A DNA stretch of 64,000 nucleotides. Origin: RGIG1918 sp964570895. Its GTDB lineage: Bacteria; Cyanobacteriota; Vampirovibrionia; Gastranaerophilales; Gastranaerophilaceae. Under the pieces are notes generated by a model. That model did no database searches. It had not been told where the DNA came from and saw nothing but the letters and a program-made list of their open reading frames with translations. The first letter of the stretch is position 1. The number at the start of each line of letters is the position of its first letter. The stretch is from contig CAZMZD010000003.1 of the NCBI GenBank assembly GCA_964570895.1, positions 52,920 to 116,919 of the forward strand. The letters are read 5' to 3'. The position numbers were made by a program, and so were the translations under genes. Shown piece after piece: positions 52,124-60,605 of this stretch.

Positions 52124-52449
52124 TTAGTTTCTCCTTAGTTTGTAATTTTAGAATAAATCTTATTCTGTCGTTTATAATTGTAGTGGTTTTTTTTCCATTT
52201 GGCAAGAAATTTATTTGCATATAGCAAGGTTTTTTAAAATTTACTATACAATTTGTATAGTATTCGTAAACTTTTATTACAATTTTTGCATTACTATTTT
52301 AATTTGTGTAATAATCAATTTAGTTAATAGTCTAACCATTCCTTTCTTGACTTAATGCGGTTGAATTTCAGCCGCATTTTATTATCTATACTTGCCACTT
52401 GTTGCTGTTCAAGCTAGAATATAATGTGACAGCTTATGGAGTATGAGTT
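52124..52449. other. 325-bp intergenic region with operator-like and small-transcript-like signals
   Basis: A perfect dyad ACTATACAA-T-TTGTATAGT sits at 52243-52261. TTGCAT (52286-52291), a 17-bp spacer and TAATAA (52309-52314) form a promoter candidate. A hairpin TGCGGTTGA-ATT-TCAGCCGCA with T's at 52356-52380 would end a transcript of only about 60 nt. There is no ORF. Whether an RNA is made is unknown. Confidence 0.45.
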
Positions 52450-54381
52450 TTGAATTTTTCTAAAGGTGATTTAAATGTACCCGAATTTTTAAGAAAACAT
52501 TTAGGAAGTATGGGAACTTCCAAAGAGCCGACTTGTTTATATGACATTTGGGCGTCAATTGTTGATAAATATGCAAATTATACAATCTTTAGAGATGAGT
52601 ATTGCAAATATTCATATACAATGCGTGAATTTTTTGATAAAACCACGCAATTTGCAGCCGGTTTTCAAAAATTAGGCGTTAAGAAAAATTCAAAGGTAGC
52701 ATTTTTTAGCGAAAACTCTTCAAAATGGGTGATTGTCGACCAAGCGGTTTTAGCTTGCGGCGCGGTGAACGCAGTGCGTGGTTCTTCTGCTCCAAAATCA
52801 GAACTTGAATACATTTGGGAACACTCTGATAGCATTGCCCTTGTGACAGATAGTTCAAAAGTTATAAAAGATTTAAGTTCTATATTTATGACCCATAAGC
52901 CTAAATTTATTTTATATATCGGAAATGAAAACATTGCGGGGTTTTCAGGGCTTTCTAAAATTCCTTTTTATACTTTTGAACAATTTGATGAATTTTCTAA
53001 AAACAGGAAATTTTGGAGAACAACGATTAATAAAAATGACCCTGCGACAATTATGTATTCCTCCGGCACAACGGGCAATCCAAAAGGCGTGCTTTTAAGC
53101 CATGGAAACATTATGTATGAAATGAGCGCAGTTCACCCTGTTATTAAAATTAAGCCTGGGCGCTCCACTTTGAATGTTCTTCCGATTTGGCATGCTTACC
53201 AAAGAACTTGCCAATATTATGCAATGAGCAGAGCTTGTTTGCAAAATATAACGAATGTTAGAAATTTCAAAAAAGATTTAACAAAATATTGCCCGAATTA
53301 TATTTATTCAGTGCCAAGAATTTGGGTCATGATATATGACGGTATTCATCAACAAGTGCGCTCTTTGCCACTTTATGCGCAGTTAATGTTTAAATTTTTC
53401 TTGAATATTTCAAAAACTACAAAAAAAGCGAAAAGAATTATTAAAAATAGAAGCATTTATCATAACAGCAGCGATTTTACGCAGAAAATCATGCCGTTTT
53501 TTGTGGCAAATATATTAACGCCGATTGATAAATTTTCTATGAAATTTGTTTATAAAAAGATAAAAAATGCGCTCGGTGGCAAATTTATTAAAGGTATTTC
53601 AGGAGGCGGAGCAATTCCTGCCTATGTTGAAGACTTTTTTGAAGCAATTGGCGTGAACCTTTTTGTGGGCTATGGTTTAACGGAAACCGCCCCTGTTCTT
53701 ACTGTTCGCAAAGAAGAGGACAACAAAATGTATTCAGTTGGGCCTGCGCTTCAAAATACTGAAATAAAAATTGTTGACCCGACGACTTTCGAAAAACTTA
53801 AAAATGGCAAAAAAGGTTTAGTTCTTGCTCGTGGCCCTCAAGTTATGCTCGGATATTATAAAGATGAAGAAGCAACTAAAAAGGCGATAACGCCTGATGG
53901 ATGGTTTGTGACGGGCGACCTTGGCTGGTTTACGCAAGATAATTGCCTTGTAATATCGGGCAGATTGAAAGAGATTATTGTTTTATCGAACGGTGAAAAT
54001 ATCGGTTCCGAATCGCTGGAAGAGGCATGCGACGAGATAACATACATTAAGCAAATTGTTGTGACAGGGCAAGATATGCCAAGCCTCACGGCGCTTGTTG
54101 TTTTGAATAATGAAGAAGTTGCGAGAGTTCTTGGGGCAAAAAGCAAAGCTGTGACAGACCCTAATAACTTAAAAGATTTTAAAGCAATGCTTCTTAATGA
54201 AATAAATCAAAAAATTAAAAATAGGCCAACATTCCGCCAATTTGAGCGCATTTCAAACATTTATTTCTTAAAAGAACCGTTTACCATCGAAAACGGCATG
54301 ATGACTCAAACGCTCAAAATTAAGAAAAATGTCGTGTTTGAAAAATATGCTGCCGAAATTAAAAAAATGTATAAAAAATAA
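52450..54381 (+). CDS. Long-chain acyl-CoA ligase (AMP-forming)
   Basis: The protein is 643 aa from the TTG at 52450 (GGAG 8 nt upstream). Adenylation motifs are TIMYSSGTTGNPKGVLLSHG (P-loop), ISGGGAIP, GYGLTETAPVL, GWFVTGDLGWF and a C-terminal SGRLKEIIVLSNGENI. It activates fatty acids with ATP and CoA at the membrane. The long insert and order resemble the FAA1/FadD15-type long-chain ligases. It stands alone. Confidence 0.92.
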   Translation: MNFSKGDLNVPEFLRKHLGSMGTSKEPTCLYDIWASIVDKYANYTIFRDEYCKYSYTMREFFDKTTQFAAGFQKLGVKKNSKVAFFSENSSKWVIVDQAVLACGAVNAVRGSSAPKSELEYIWEHSDSIALVTDSSKVIKDLSSIFMTHKPKFILYIGNENIAGFSGLSKIPFYTFEQFDEFSKNRKFWRTTINKNDPATIMYSSGTTGNPKGVLLSHGNIMYEMSAVHPVIKIKPGRSTLNVLPIWHAYQRTCQYYAMSRACLQNITNVRNFKKDLTKYCPNYIYSVPRIWVMIYDGIHQQVRSLPLYAQLMFKFFLNISKTTKKAKRIIKNRSIYHNSSDFTQKIMPFFVANILTPIDKFSMKFVYKKIKNALGGKFIKGISGGGAIPAYVEDFFEAIGVNLFVGYGLTETAPVLTVRKEEDNKMYSVGPALQNTEIKIVDPTTFEKLKNGKKGLVLARGPQVMLGYYKDEEATKKAITPDGWFVTGDLGWFTQDNCLVISGRLKEIIVLSNGENIGSESLEEACDEITYIKQIVVTGQDMPSLTALVVLNNEEVARVLGAKSKAVTDPNNLKDFKAMLLNEINQKIKNRPTFRQFERISNIYFLKEPFTIENGMMTQTLKIKKNVVFEKYAAEIKKMYKK

Positions 54382-54415
54382 TTATTACAAAATGTAAATT
54401 CTGTTTTGGAAATCC

Positions 54416-54443
54416 TAAAGTTTTGCTACTGTGAGTCCGTTTT
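54416..54443 (+). promoter_or_regulatory. Sigma-28-like box upstream of the EF-hand gene
   Basis: TAAAGTTT, 12 nt, then TCCGTTTT. The first box is perfect, and the second keeps only the CCG core of the consensus GCCGATAA. The spacing equals that before the repeat-protein gene at 57889. Confidence 0.4.
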
Positions 54444-54477
54444 CTACCATGTATGACGTTACAGAAAGGATGATAGA

Positions 54478-55422
54478 ATGTCAGAGATTAGGATTTCATA
54501 CGACCCAGAGGCTATAAAACAGGTCACAGGGCTGAACGGGTTGAAGGGTAAAAATCTCGTTGCAAATGAAGTTTACGCACATGAAGATTGGCTGGATGAC
54601 GCTCAATGTGGCGCAAATTCAACAGACCATGAGATATCTGGTACTGAATTTCTTAATTTTGCAAAGCACATTGATACTGACGGCGATAACAAAATAACTG
54701 ACACAGAAATTGAACAATGGCGCGCCAGCAACAAATCTGTTGGCAATACTGCGCACAAAGGTTTTTCTGACGAAGAAGTTATGGAATTGTTTGACTTGGT
54801 TATAACTCAGGCAAATGAAAAAACCGGTAAAAGCTCCGGTAAAATATACACCGGCAGCACCGAAAGTGCCGGAAATTCGGTTTTTGACTTCAATTCTTCC
54901 GGCGGAGTGGGTAATCGTAGAACATTGCCTGCAAAAAATTATGATGCTTGGGCGGACAGCATTGATACAAGCAGAATTGTGTATGATGATGCCACTAGCT
55001 CTTCAGTAAAAAATTCTTATACCGTAGCAAGGGCGATTGACACAGAAGAAGCAAAAAGCAAAAATGTTGAATATGACTCAGCTGCTTTATCTTCTGCAAG
55101 TGATGATGTTGTTGATAGTACTTTGAAGCAATTAAGGGGCACAAATTTTGTTGTGCAAAATATTTATGCGCACGAAGAATGGCTCGATGGCAATAAATAT
55201 GACGGAAAAGCTACAAATAAAAATGTCGACTTAAAAATATCCGGCGAAGAACTCGCAAGTTTTGCAAGCCACATTGACCAAAATAATGATGGCAGAATAA
55301 CTTATGATGAATTTAAACAGTGGCGCGAAGATAATATTTCTGCAGGAAACACGGCGCATGCAAACTTTACTTATGAACAAGTGCAAGAAATATTTAATTC
55401 AGTAAACAAGCGCATTAAATAA
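54478..55422 (+). CDS. Protein with two EF-hand repeat units
   Basis: The protein is 314 aa without a signal peptide. Two units of about 90 residues (roughly 18-107 and 218-312) repeat the order LKGKNLVANEVYAHEDWLD, ISGTEFLNFAKHID, then a 12-residue calcium loop and GNTAHKGFSDEEV. The loops DTDGDNKITDTE and DQNNDGRITYDE are canonical EF-hand loops. The linker LPAKNYDAWADSIDTSRI recurs in the protein encoded at 56486. It probably binds calcium; location and role are unknown. It may be exported without a classical signal, for example by the flagellar gate, which is inference. Confidence 0.75.
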   Translation: MSEIRISYDPEAIKQVTGLNGLKGKNLVANEVYAHEDWLDDAQCGANSTDHEISGTEFLNFAKHIDTDGDNKITDTEIEQWRASNKSVGNTAHKGFSDEEVMELFDLVITQANEKTGKSSGKIYTGSTESAGNSVFDFNSSGGVGNRRTLPAKNYDAWADSIDTSRIVYDDATSSSVKNSYTVARAIDTEEAKSKNVEYDSAALSSASDDVVDSTLKQLRGTNFVVQNIYAHEEWLDGNKYDGKATNKNVDLKISGEELASFASHIDQNNDGRITYDEFKQWREDNISAGNTAHANFTYEQVQEIFNSVNKRIK

Positions 55423-55440
55423 TTTGTGCTATATCAAACT

Positions 55441-55474
55441 AAAAGTGCTCTTCTATTTAGAGGGGCACTTTTTA
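55441..55474. terminator. Bidirectional terminator between convergent genes
   Basis: AAAGTGCTCTTCT and AGAGGGGCACTTT form a 13-bp stem around ATTT, with A's on the left and T's on the right. It serves both the EF-hand gene and the leftward gene ending at 55493. Confidence 0.88.
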
Positions 55475-55492
55475 GTATAAATAAATTGTTGT

Positions 55493-56389
55493 TTATGCCA
55501 TTTGGCTAAAGTTTTCACTGCCGCTTGATGTATCTGCACCAGAGCTTGCGACATTTGAGAAAATTGAGGCGTCGCTTGCGTTTGCAATTTGAGTTTGAGT
55601 GTTGGTTGGTTGAGTATTTGTTGCTTGAACTGTTGCTAATTTTGTTGATTCCATATTATTTTCCTCTGCATTATCTTTTTTACTTTTGATTTGCGCCCCG
55701 CTTCTGCCTGTGATTGCATATCCTATTTTTTTACCAAGAGTTGAGCATAATATTGATGTTCCGACAAAACCAAGTTCTGCTGCAATAAACATGGCTCTTT
55801 TTTTGCCGTCTGACATATTTTTGGTTTTGCTTGAAAATTCCGTCAATCTTTTTTTAATTATTCCTCCGTTCGATGCGTTTTGAATAATGTTGTTTGCTTC
55901 TTTGGTCATCAAATCGCTTAATTTGAATTTTGATTTATAGTTTGCTAAATCCTTTGTGATAGTGTCGTAGCTATTATTTTTAATGGCACTATCCGCTACG
56001 TTTCTAAACGCTTTGTATAATCCTTCTCCTGCAAACATTGCGGAAAGCCCTGCCGCTTCTTCAATTAAAGCACTTTTTCTATCTTCGTCTTCTAAAACCC
56101 TAACTCCTGCTGCGCCGCATAAAAGAGGATTAACAATTTTGGAAGTTACATTAAATAGCTTTGAGCTTGCGTTTTCAACGCCTACTTTTGCTCCGAGTTT
56201 GTCTGCTTGTTGAACAATTTTGCCTGCGGATTTTGATATTGTTTTAAAACCGTTTACAGCTCCGTTTTTTGCAGTGTCGCACATTGCGTTAAAGCTTTGA
56301 ACTACAGGAATTGGCGCACGGCTAGTATCGCCATTTGCGACTTTGTCTGCATTCCTTATACCAAAAACTATTGATGAAACTGCTCCCAT
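55493..56389 (-). CDS. Unknown protein with hydrophobic patches
   Basis: The protein is 298 aa from the ATG at 56389 (AAGGA 7 nt upstream). There is no signal peptide. Moderately hydrophobic helices occur around KIVNPLLCGAAGVRVLED, AAGLSAMFAGEGLYKAF and AMFIAAELGFVGTSILC-like stretches, and the C-terminal 50 residues are rich in N, Q, T and S. I do not recognise it. It is separated from the upstream gene by a strong terminator but shares its orientation and its lack of signal peptide. Confidence 0.55.
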   Translation of the reverse strand: MGAVSSIVFGIRNADKVANGDTSRAPIPVVQSFNAMCDTAKNGAVNGFKTISKSAGKIVQQADKLGAKVGVENASSKLFNVTSKIVNPLLCGAAGVRVLEDEDRKSALIEEAAGLSAMFAGEGLYKAFRNVADSAIKNNSYDTITKDLANYKSKFKLSDLMTKEANNIIQNASNGGIIKKRLTEFSSKTKNMSDGKKRAMFIAAELGFVGTSILCSTLGKKIGYAITGRSGAQIKSKKDNAEENNMESTKLATVQATNTQPTNTQTQIANASDASIFSNVASSGADTSSGSENFSQMA

Positions 56390-56432
56390 GTAAAATTCCT
56401 TCCTGATATTAATATAAAGTTTTTTTAGGCAC

Positions 56433-56460
56433 AAAAATTGCGCCGCATGGCGCAATTTTT
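56433..56460 (-). terminator. Terminator of the 84-residue-repeat protein gene
   Basis: A perfect 12-bp stem AAAAATTGCGCC/GGCGCAATTTTT around a 4-nt loop, usable in both directions, lies 25 bp after the stop codon at 56486. Confidence 0.88.
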
Positions 56461-56485
56461 AATAATTTGTAATATTTTCTTTAGG

Positions 56486-57889
56486 CTACCATCTTTCGCC
56501 ATTATAATAAGCTTCGAGCTCTTCTTTTTCTTTTTTGCCGTTTTTGTTTGGAGCTGCTTCAGCTTTTGTGAGAACTGCAATAACTGAATCTTTCTTTTTG
56601 CCGTAGCCCCAAGTGAACCAGCCACCCCAGCCTGCTGTTTGTTTTTCAATGTCTTTTTTCATGTTTGAGCCGTATTTTGTTTTGTATGCAAACATAATTC
56701 TGTTAAGATCAGTGGTGCTTAAATTGCAAAGTATGTTTTGCAATTCTTTCCAATCATCGCATGCGCCATCAATTGCCTTGTGCACTTTGTCTGCTTGTTC
56801 GAAATCCCATTCGCAGTCGCCAATTTTTAGGGCATGTCCTGTTGATGAGCCGGAAGTGTTATTTGTCGCACCGGATGTTCCGTCGCTACTATCTGCGGCT
56901 GCAGTCGCATTTTCATTAGGCTTAATTTCGGAAGTTGGGTTTTCGACATCAATTCGGCTTTCGTCAATCATATTTGCCCATGCTTGATAATTTTGCATAG
57001 GTAGTGTGTATGGTGAATTTGGGTCATATCCGTCAACATCCACCATACGAATTTTGCCATTGTTCGTGGCTTGTGTCTCGCTATCAGCTTCATCTTCGGT
57101 AGTTGCTTTTGCGCTCGTGTTTGTATTTGTACTTGTAGCCTCAGCTTTTTCTTGTGTTGTATCGTATACTGAAGAGCTATTTGTGTGCAAATTGTACGAA
57201 TATTCTTTGCCGCTACTTGGCTTAACTGTAATTAATGTATAGTCACCGTGGTCACTTGCTCTTTTTAAAACAACTTGTCCGCCGTCATAATAATAAGTTT
57301 TTGTTGTTCTTGTATTGTCTTTTGGCTCTGTTCCTGCCTTTAATTCGCCGACATTAAGCCCATATTCGTTTGATAAATGTCCAACTGCGTCTTCCCAATT
57401 GTCAACCGGTGTGTCAGCCACGGACTCTTTGCCGCTTTTTAAATTGTAAGAGTAGCTTTTATTGTCACCTGCTTCAATTGTAACAGTTGTATAGTCGCCA
57501 TAGTCTTTTGCTCTTGAGAGAACGACTTTGCCACCGTTGCCATAATAAGTTTTTGTTGTTCTTGTGCTGTCTTTTGGCTCTGTTCCTGCCTTTAATTCGC
57601 CAAGTTCAAGCCCTTGTTTTTCGCTCATATATTTAACGGCGTCTTCCCAAGTTGAAACATCTGATTTTTTGGTCCCATTCGCAGTTGTTTCCGTCACGCC
57701 TTTTGCTTCATTTGCAAAATCTTCCCCAAATTCAGCGCTGATTTCTTGAAATTCGTTTTCGTCAATAATATTGTCGCTAAGGTATTTTGCAGTATACTCT
57801 TCAGCTTTTTTGCTGTCATTATTGAGTTTTCCTGCAAACAGATTAACGACCGCATTTTTTATTTTTTCAGTGCCGGAAATGTTTGTCAT
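56486..57889 (-). CDS. Repeat protein with internal 84-residue duplication
   Basis: The protein is 467 aa from the ATG at 57889. No signal peptide. After a helical N-terminus, two units 84 residues apart (W81 and W165) read WEDAV, then GLELGELKAGTEPKD or GLNVGELKAGTEPKD, RTTKTYY and a beta-hairpin ending YSYNL. The underlying DNA is also nearly identical over about 60 bp, so duplication is recent or selected. A T/S/N-rich linker follows, then LPMQNYQAWANMIDESRI, a motif shared with the EF-hand protein, and a C-terminal domain with CNLSTTDLNRIMFAYKTKYG, which resembles an annexin-like helical pattern. Function unknown. Confidence 0.7.
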   Translation of the reverse strand: MTNISGTEKIKNAVVNLFAGKLNNDSKKAEEYTAKYLSDNIIDENEFQEISAEFGEDFANEAKGVTETTANGTKKSDVSTWEDAVKYMSEKQGLELGELKAGTEPKDSTRTTKTYYGNGGKVVLSRAKDYGDYTTVTIEAGDNKSYSYNLKSGKESVADTPVDNWEDAVGHLSNEYGLNVGELKAGTEPKDNTRTTKTYYYDGGQVVLKRASDHGDYTLITVKPSSGKEYSYNLHTNSSSVYDTTQEKAEATSTNTNTSAKATTEDEADSETQATNNGKIRMVDVDGYDPNSPYTLPMQNYQAWANMIDESRIDVENPTSEIKPNENATAAADSSDGTSGATNNTSGSSTGHALKIGDCEWDFEQADKVHKAIDGACDDWKELQNILCNLSTTDLNRIMFAYKTKYGSNMKKDIEKQTAGWGGWFTWGYGKKKDSVIAVLTKAEAAPNKNGKKEKEELEAYYNGERW

Positions 57890-57921
57890 CTTGCCCTTCC
57901 TACTTCTTACCTTTGTTTTTG

Positions 57922-57949
57922 TATACGGCATAATGGCGGGTAAACTTTA
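57922..57949 (-). promoter_or_regulatory. Sigma-28-like promoter of the repeat-protein gene
   Basis: The reverse strand shows a perfect TAAAGTTT, 12 nt, then GCCGTATA (consensus GCCGATAA). The ATG follows about 33 nt later. Confidence 0.6.
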
Positions 57950-58103
57950 TATAATGTAACGAATTGTTAAATTGAGTTTAAAATTTTGACTACATAAAAA
58001 AGTCGAATTTAACAAATTAAACTTCAAAAATAAAATCGAAAATGTTAAAATGTTGACGAAGATATTTTTATCATTAAAAGATAAAAAAACGAAAGGAAAT
58101 GTT

Positions 58104-58346
58104 GTGGTTAACAATTTAGTATCTTTAATCTCAAGTGCTTTTCAAGCTCCAATGATAAAACCTATCGAAGTAAAAAGCGATAATCCTTTTGCAACTTCCG
58201 AAAATTCTCGCTTTTCATTTAATGGAAGTGCGTTTTCAAGTAATAAAAATTACGGTAAAAATATGCCGGTGCAAGGCGGATATTTTGCAGGTTATTATAA
58301 CAATAAGCCAAATATTGTGGGGCAAAGGCTCTATATTGAAGCTTAA
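58104..58346 (+). CDS. Small unknown protein, GTG start
   Basis: The protein is 80 aa from the GTG at 58104, with AAGGA 6 nt upstream; an ATG at 58050 in frame has no ribosome site. It is rich in N, S, F and G (ENSRFSFNGSAFSSNKNYG) with no helix-forming core, so probably disordered or adhesive. No family is recognised. It lies between a repeat-protein gene transcribed away and a ferredoxin gene, and ends at a terminator. Confidence 0.55.
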   Translation: MVNNLVSLISSAFQAPMIKPIEVKSDNPFATSENSRFSFNGSAFSSNKNYGKNMPVQGGYFAGYYNNKPNIVGQRLYIEA

Positions 58347-58356
58347 TTAGTTTTCA

Positions 58357-58383
58357 AAAAGCTCCTAAAAGGGAGCTTTTTAC
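58357..58383 (+). terminator. Terminator of the small protein gene, overlapping the ferredoxin stop
   Basis: AAAAGCTCC and GGAGCTTTT pair around a short loop followed by T's. It is symmetric, so it may also end the leftward ferredoxin transcript, whose stop codon lies inside it. Confidence 0.85.
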
Positions 58384-58562
58384 ATATCGTCTATCCAGAT
58401 AGCATTAACCGGACAAATAAGCGCTGCGTCTATGCAGTCTTGCTGGTTTTTATCCACAAATTCATCGTTCACATGTGCTTTTGTGTCAACCGTGAACACA
58501 TCGGAATTTATTGCTTCACATGCACCGCAGCCTGTGCAGGAATTCATAATTGAAACATACAT
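58380..58562 (-). CDS. Single-cluster [4Fe-4S] ferredoxin
   Basis: The protein is 60 aa. SCTGCGACEAINSDVF gives C-x2-C-x2-C and CIDAALICPVNAI gives the distal C-P, the ligands of one cubane cluster. The second-cluster region is degenerate, as in monocluster ferredoxins of anaerobes. It carries electrons at low potential in the cytoplasm. AAAGGAG stands 6 nt before the ATG. Monocistronic. Confidence 0.93.
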   Translation of the reverse strand: MYVSIMNSCTGCGACEAINSDVFTVDTKAHVNDEFVDKNQQDCIDAALICPVNAIWIDDM

Positions 58563-58653
58563 AATTTACTCCTTTCGTTAATTTCTTTAAATTGTAACGA
58601 AAGAGAGCTTTAAAATAATTGCCGATATTATTAATATTTTTTAAAAAAATTGC

Positions 58654-59778
58654 CTAAACAGGTGTTAGAATATATGAATTAATTTCTTTTTGCAAATAGC
58701 TGTATTTTGAATAATATTCTTCCGGGTTTGTTTTTGCGTCTTCAATTGTTTTTTCAAGCTCTATAAATTTGTTGGCAAGCTCAGGGTCAAATTGAGTTCC
58801 TGCGCAATTTTTAATTTCTTCAATTGCTGTTTGATGCGAAAGAGCGTTTCTATATGAACGAGTTGTGGTCATGGCGTCGTATGTGTCCGCTATTGCGATA
58901 ATTCTTGCGCTTAAAGGGATTTCTTCACCCCTTAGGCCTGATGGATAGCCTGCGCCATCCCATCTTTCATGATGGCATTTTAGCCAATTAGAAATACATT
59001 TTAAATTTTTTATGTTTGCAATAAGTTTTTCTGCGTTTTCAGGGTGAAGCTTCATAACTTCAAATTCTTCGTCGGTCAATTTCCCTTGTTTGCACAAAAT
59101 GCTCTGCGGTATGCCGATTTTCCCAATGTCGTGCAAAAGTCCTGCTGTTTCGATGTCTTCAAGTTCTTTGTCGCTAAGCCCGAGAGTCGAAGCAAGAATG
59201 AGGGAATATAAAGTCACCCTTAAAGAATGCCCATGAGTGTATGGGTCTTTAGAATCGAGGGCAGAGGATATTGATTTTATTGTTTTATAAAATAATTCTT
59301 TTAAATCTGTGAGAATTGTTGCTTTTGAGTTTATAAGGTCAAACTTTTCAATGCCATCATGTACAACTTTAATTAATTCTTCCGGCTCAAATGGTTTTAA
59401 AATGTATTGAAACAAGCCGCATTTATTCACTGCTTGAGTTAAAATTTCAATGTCGCTGTAGCCCGTGAGCAAGATTTTAATTGCGCTTGGGGATATCTGA
59501 TTTGCTTTTTCTAAAAACTCAGTTCCTTCCATAACGGGCATTTTGTGGTCTGAAATAATAAGCGACACATGGTCTACATATTCTTCAAGCACTTGCAAGC
59601 CTTCAAGCCCATTTGAGGCTGTTAAAATATAATAATCTCCGCGAAGAGTTCTTTTTAGGAGGCTTAAATTATGTATTTCGTCATCTACAATAAGGATAGT
59701 ATGCTTGACTTTTTTTGCGTCATTTGCAAGCATATCGTCAATTCCATGAATTAATAATTCATCTTTTAAACTTAACAA
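58654..59778 (-). CDS. Response regulator with HD-GYP cyclic-di-GMP phosphodiesterase domain
   Basis: The protein is 374 aa from the TTG at 59778 (GAGGG 7 nt upstream). The receiver domain has ILIVDDEIHN and the phospho-acceptor D77 in IISDHKMP. The HD-GYP domain has HSLRVTLYS, LLHDIGKIGIP, HPENAEKL, CHHERWDGAGYPSGLRG and IIAIADTYDAMTT. Intact HD and GYP motifs predict hydrolysis of cyclic-di-GMP under phosphorylation control, usually favouring motility. Its sigma-28-like upstream box and position near fliM support that. Confidence 0.94.
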   Translation of the reverse strand: MLSLKDELLIHGIDDMLANDAKKVKHTILIVDDEIHNLSLLKRTLRGDYYILTASNGLEGLQVLEEYVDHVSLIISDHKMPVMEGTEFLEKANQISPSAIKILLTGYSDIEILTQAVNKCGLFQYILKPFEPEELIKVVHDGIEKFDLINSKATILTDLKELFYKTIKSISSALDSKDPYTHGHSLRVTLYSLILASTLGLSDKELEDIETAGLLHDIGKIGIPQSILCKQGKLTDEEFEVMKLHPENAEKLIANIKNLKCISNWLKCHHERWDGAGYPSGLRGEEIPLSARIIAIADTYDAMTTTRSYRNALSHQTAIEEIKNCAGTQFDPELANKFIELEKTIEDAKTNPEEYYSKYSYLQKEINSYILTPV

Positions 59779-59801
59779 TAAACTACCCTCTTTTTTTTAA
59801 T

Positions 59802-59828
59802 TATACGACAATTTGTAAAAAAACTTTA
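59802..59828 (-). promoter_or_regulatory. Sigma-28-like promoter of the HD-GYP gene
   Basis: The reverse strand shows TAAAGTTT, 11 nt, then GTCGTATA, spaced as in the consensus TAAAGTTT-N11-GCCGATAA. The TTG start is 24 nt downstream. Confidence 0.5.
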
Positions 59829-59878
59829 GTTGTAATGATTTTTTTATTAAAATTTGTTAATATGGTGTTGAGGTGAAA

Positions 59879-60559
59879 ATGAGCGATATATTTAAAAAAA
59901 TCATATCTTTCTTTTTTAAAAAGCAAACAGATAATGCTTGCGGCTCGGCTTATTTTTCTTCAGGCACTTCAAATAAAACTGTTCTGACTGCGCATGAAAG
60001 CATGGAAATAAATTCTTCTTATGATGAACAAGTAAGCAGGGCGGAAGATGAAATTGAAAGCCTGATTAAGGCTAATTTTAACGAGCCTGAAAATTTGTTT
60101 TCATATATTAGAACGGCAGGCACAAAAATATATAAAATCGGTTCAATTGCCCCGATTCTAAAATGTTTTAAAATCCAAACGGGTTATATTCCTGTGCTTG
60201 TTGGCATAAAGGCCGGTGTTTTAAATTTGTTTTTAAATAAAAAAATCGATTTTGAAATACATGACATTTTTTTGACACCGGCTCTAGGTGAAAAGCACAC
60301 AACATTTTTCTATAAATTTTACATGTGGTATTTTTACAAAAATAATCTTCTCTACACGGATGAAAAGATTGCAAACCTTGTATTTGAGCTGGATAACGAA
60401 GATAATCGAGCAAAAATCCCAACTTTATCATATAGCGAAGCGGAAATTGTGTCTAAAATTGTAAAAACAGACATGCGAGCAATTAAATTTGCCATGGCAA
60501 TTGTGGAGTCAATCACAAAAGCGAAAGAACTTACAAAAAAGTCGCAAGAGGATGTGTAA
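59879..60559 (+). CDS. Unknown protein near the motility genes
   Basis: The protein is 226 aa from the ATG at 59879 (GAGG 5 nt upstream). There is no signal peptide; the N-terminal IFKKIISFFFKK is amphipathic and could bind membrane. The middle (TGYIPVLVGIKAGVLNLFL) is hydrophobic but short. I recognise no family. It is divergent from the HD-GYP regulator and convergent with the receiver-fliN-fliM operon, so a motility or signalling role is possible but untested. Confidence 0.6.
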   Translation: MSDIFKKIISFFFKKQTDNACGSAYFSSGTSNKTVLTAHESMEINSSYDEQVSRAEDEIESLIKANFNEPENLFSYIRTAGTKIYKIGSIAPILKCFKIQTGYIPVLVGIKAGVLNLFLNKKIDFEIHDIFLTPALGEKHTTFFYKFYMWYFYKNNLLYTDEKIANLVFELDNEDNRAKIPTLSYSEAEIVSKIVKTDMRAIKFAMAIVESITKAKELTKKSQEDV

Positions 60560-60605
60560 CAAAATTTATCAGTTTTGCGAATTATTGTTTTGGCATGTTA
60601 AAAAT

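Noticed and set aside
58021..58080. Sigma-28-like site before the small gene at 58104
   Set aside because: TAAACTTC is followed by only a weak TCGAAAA at the wrong spacing; the match is not better than chance.
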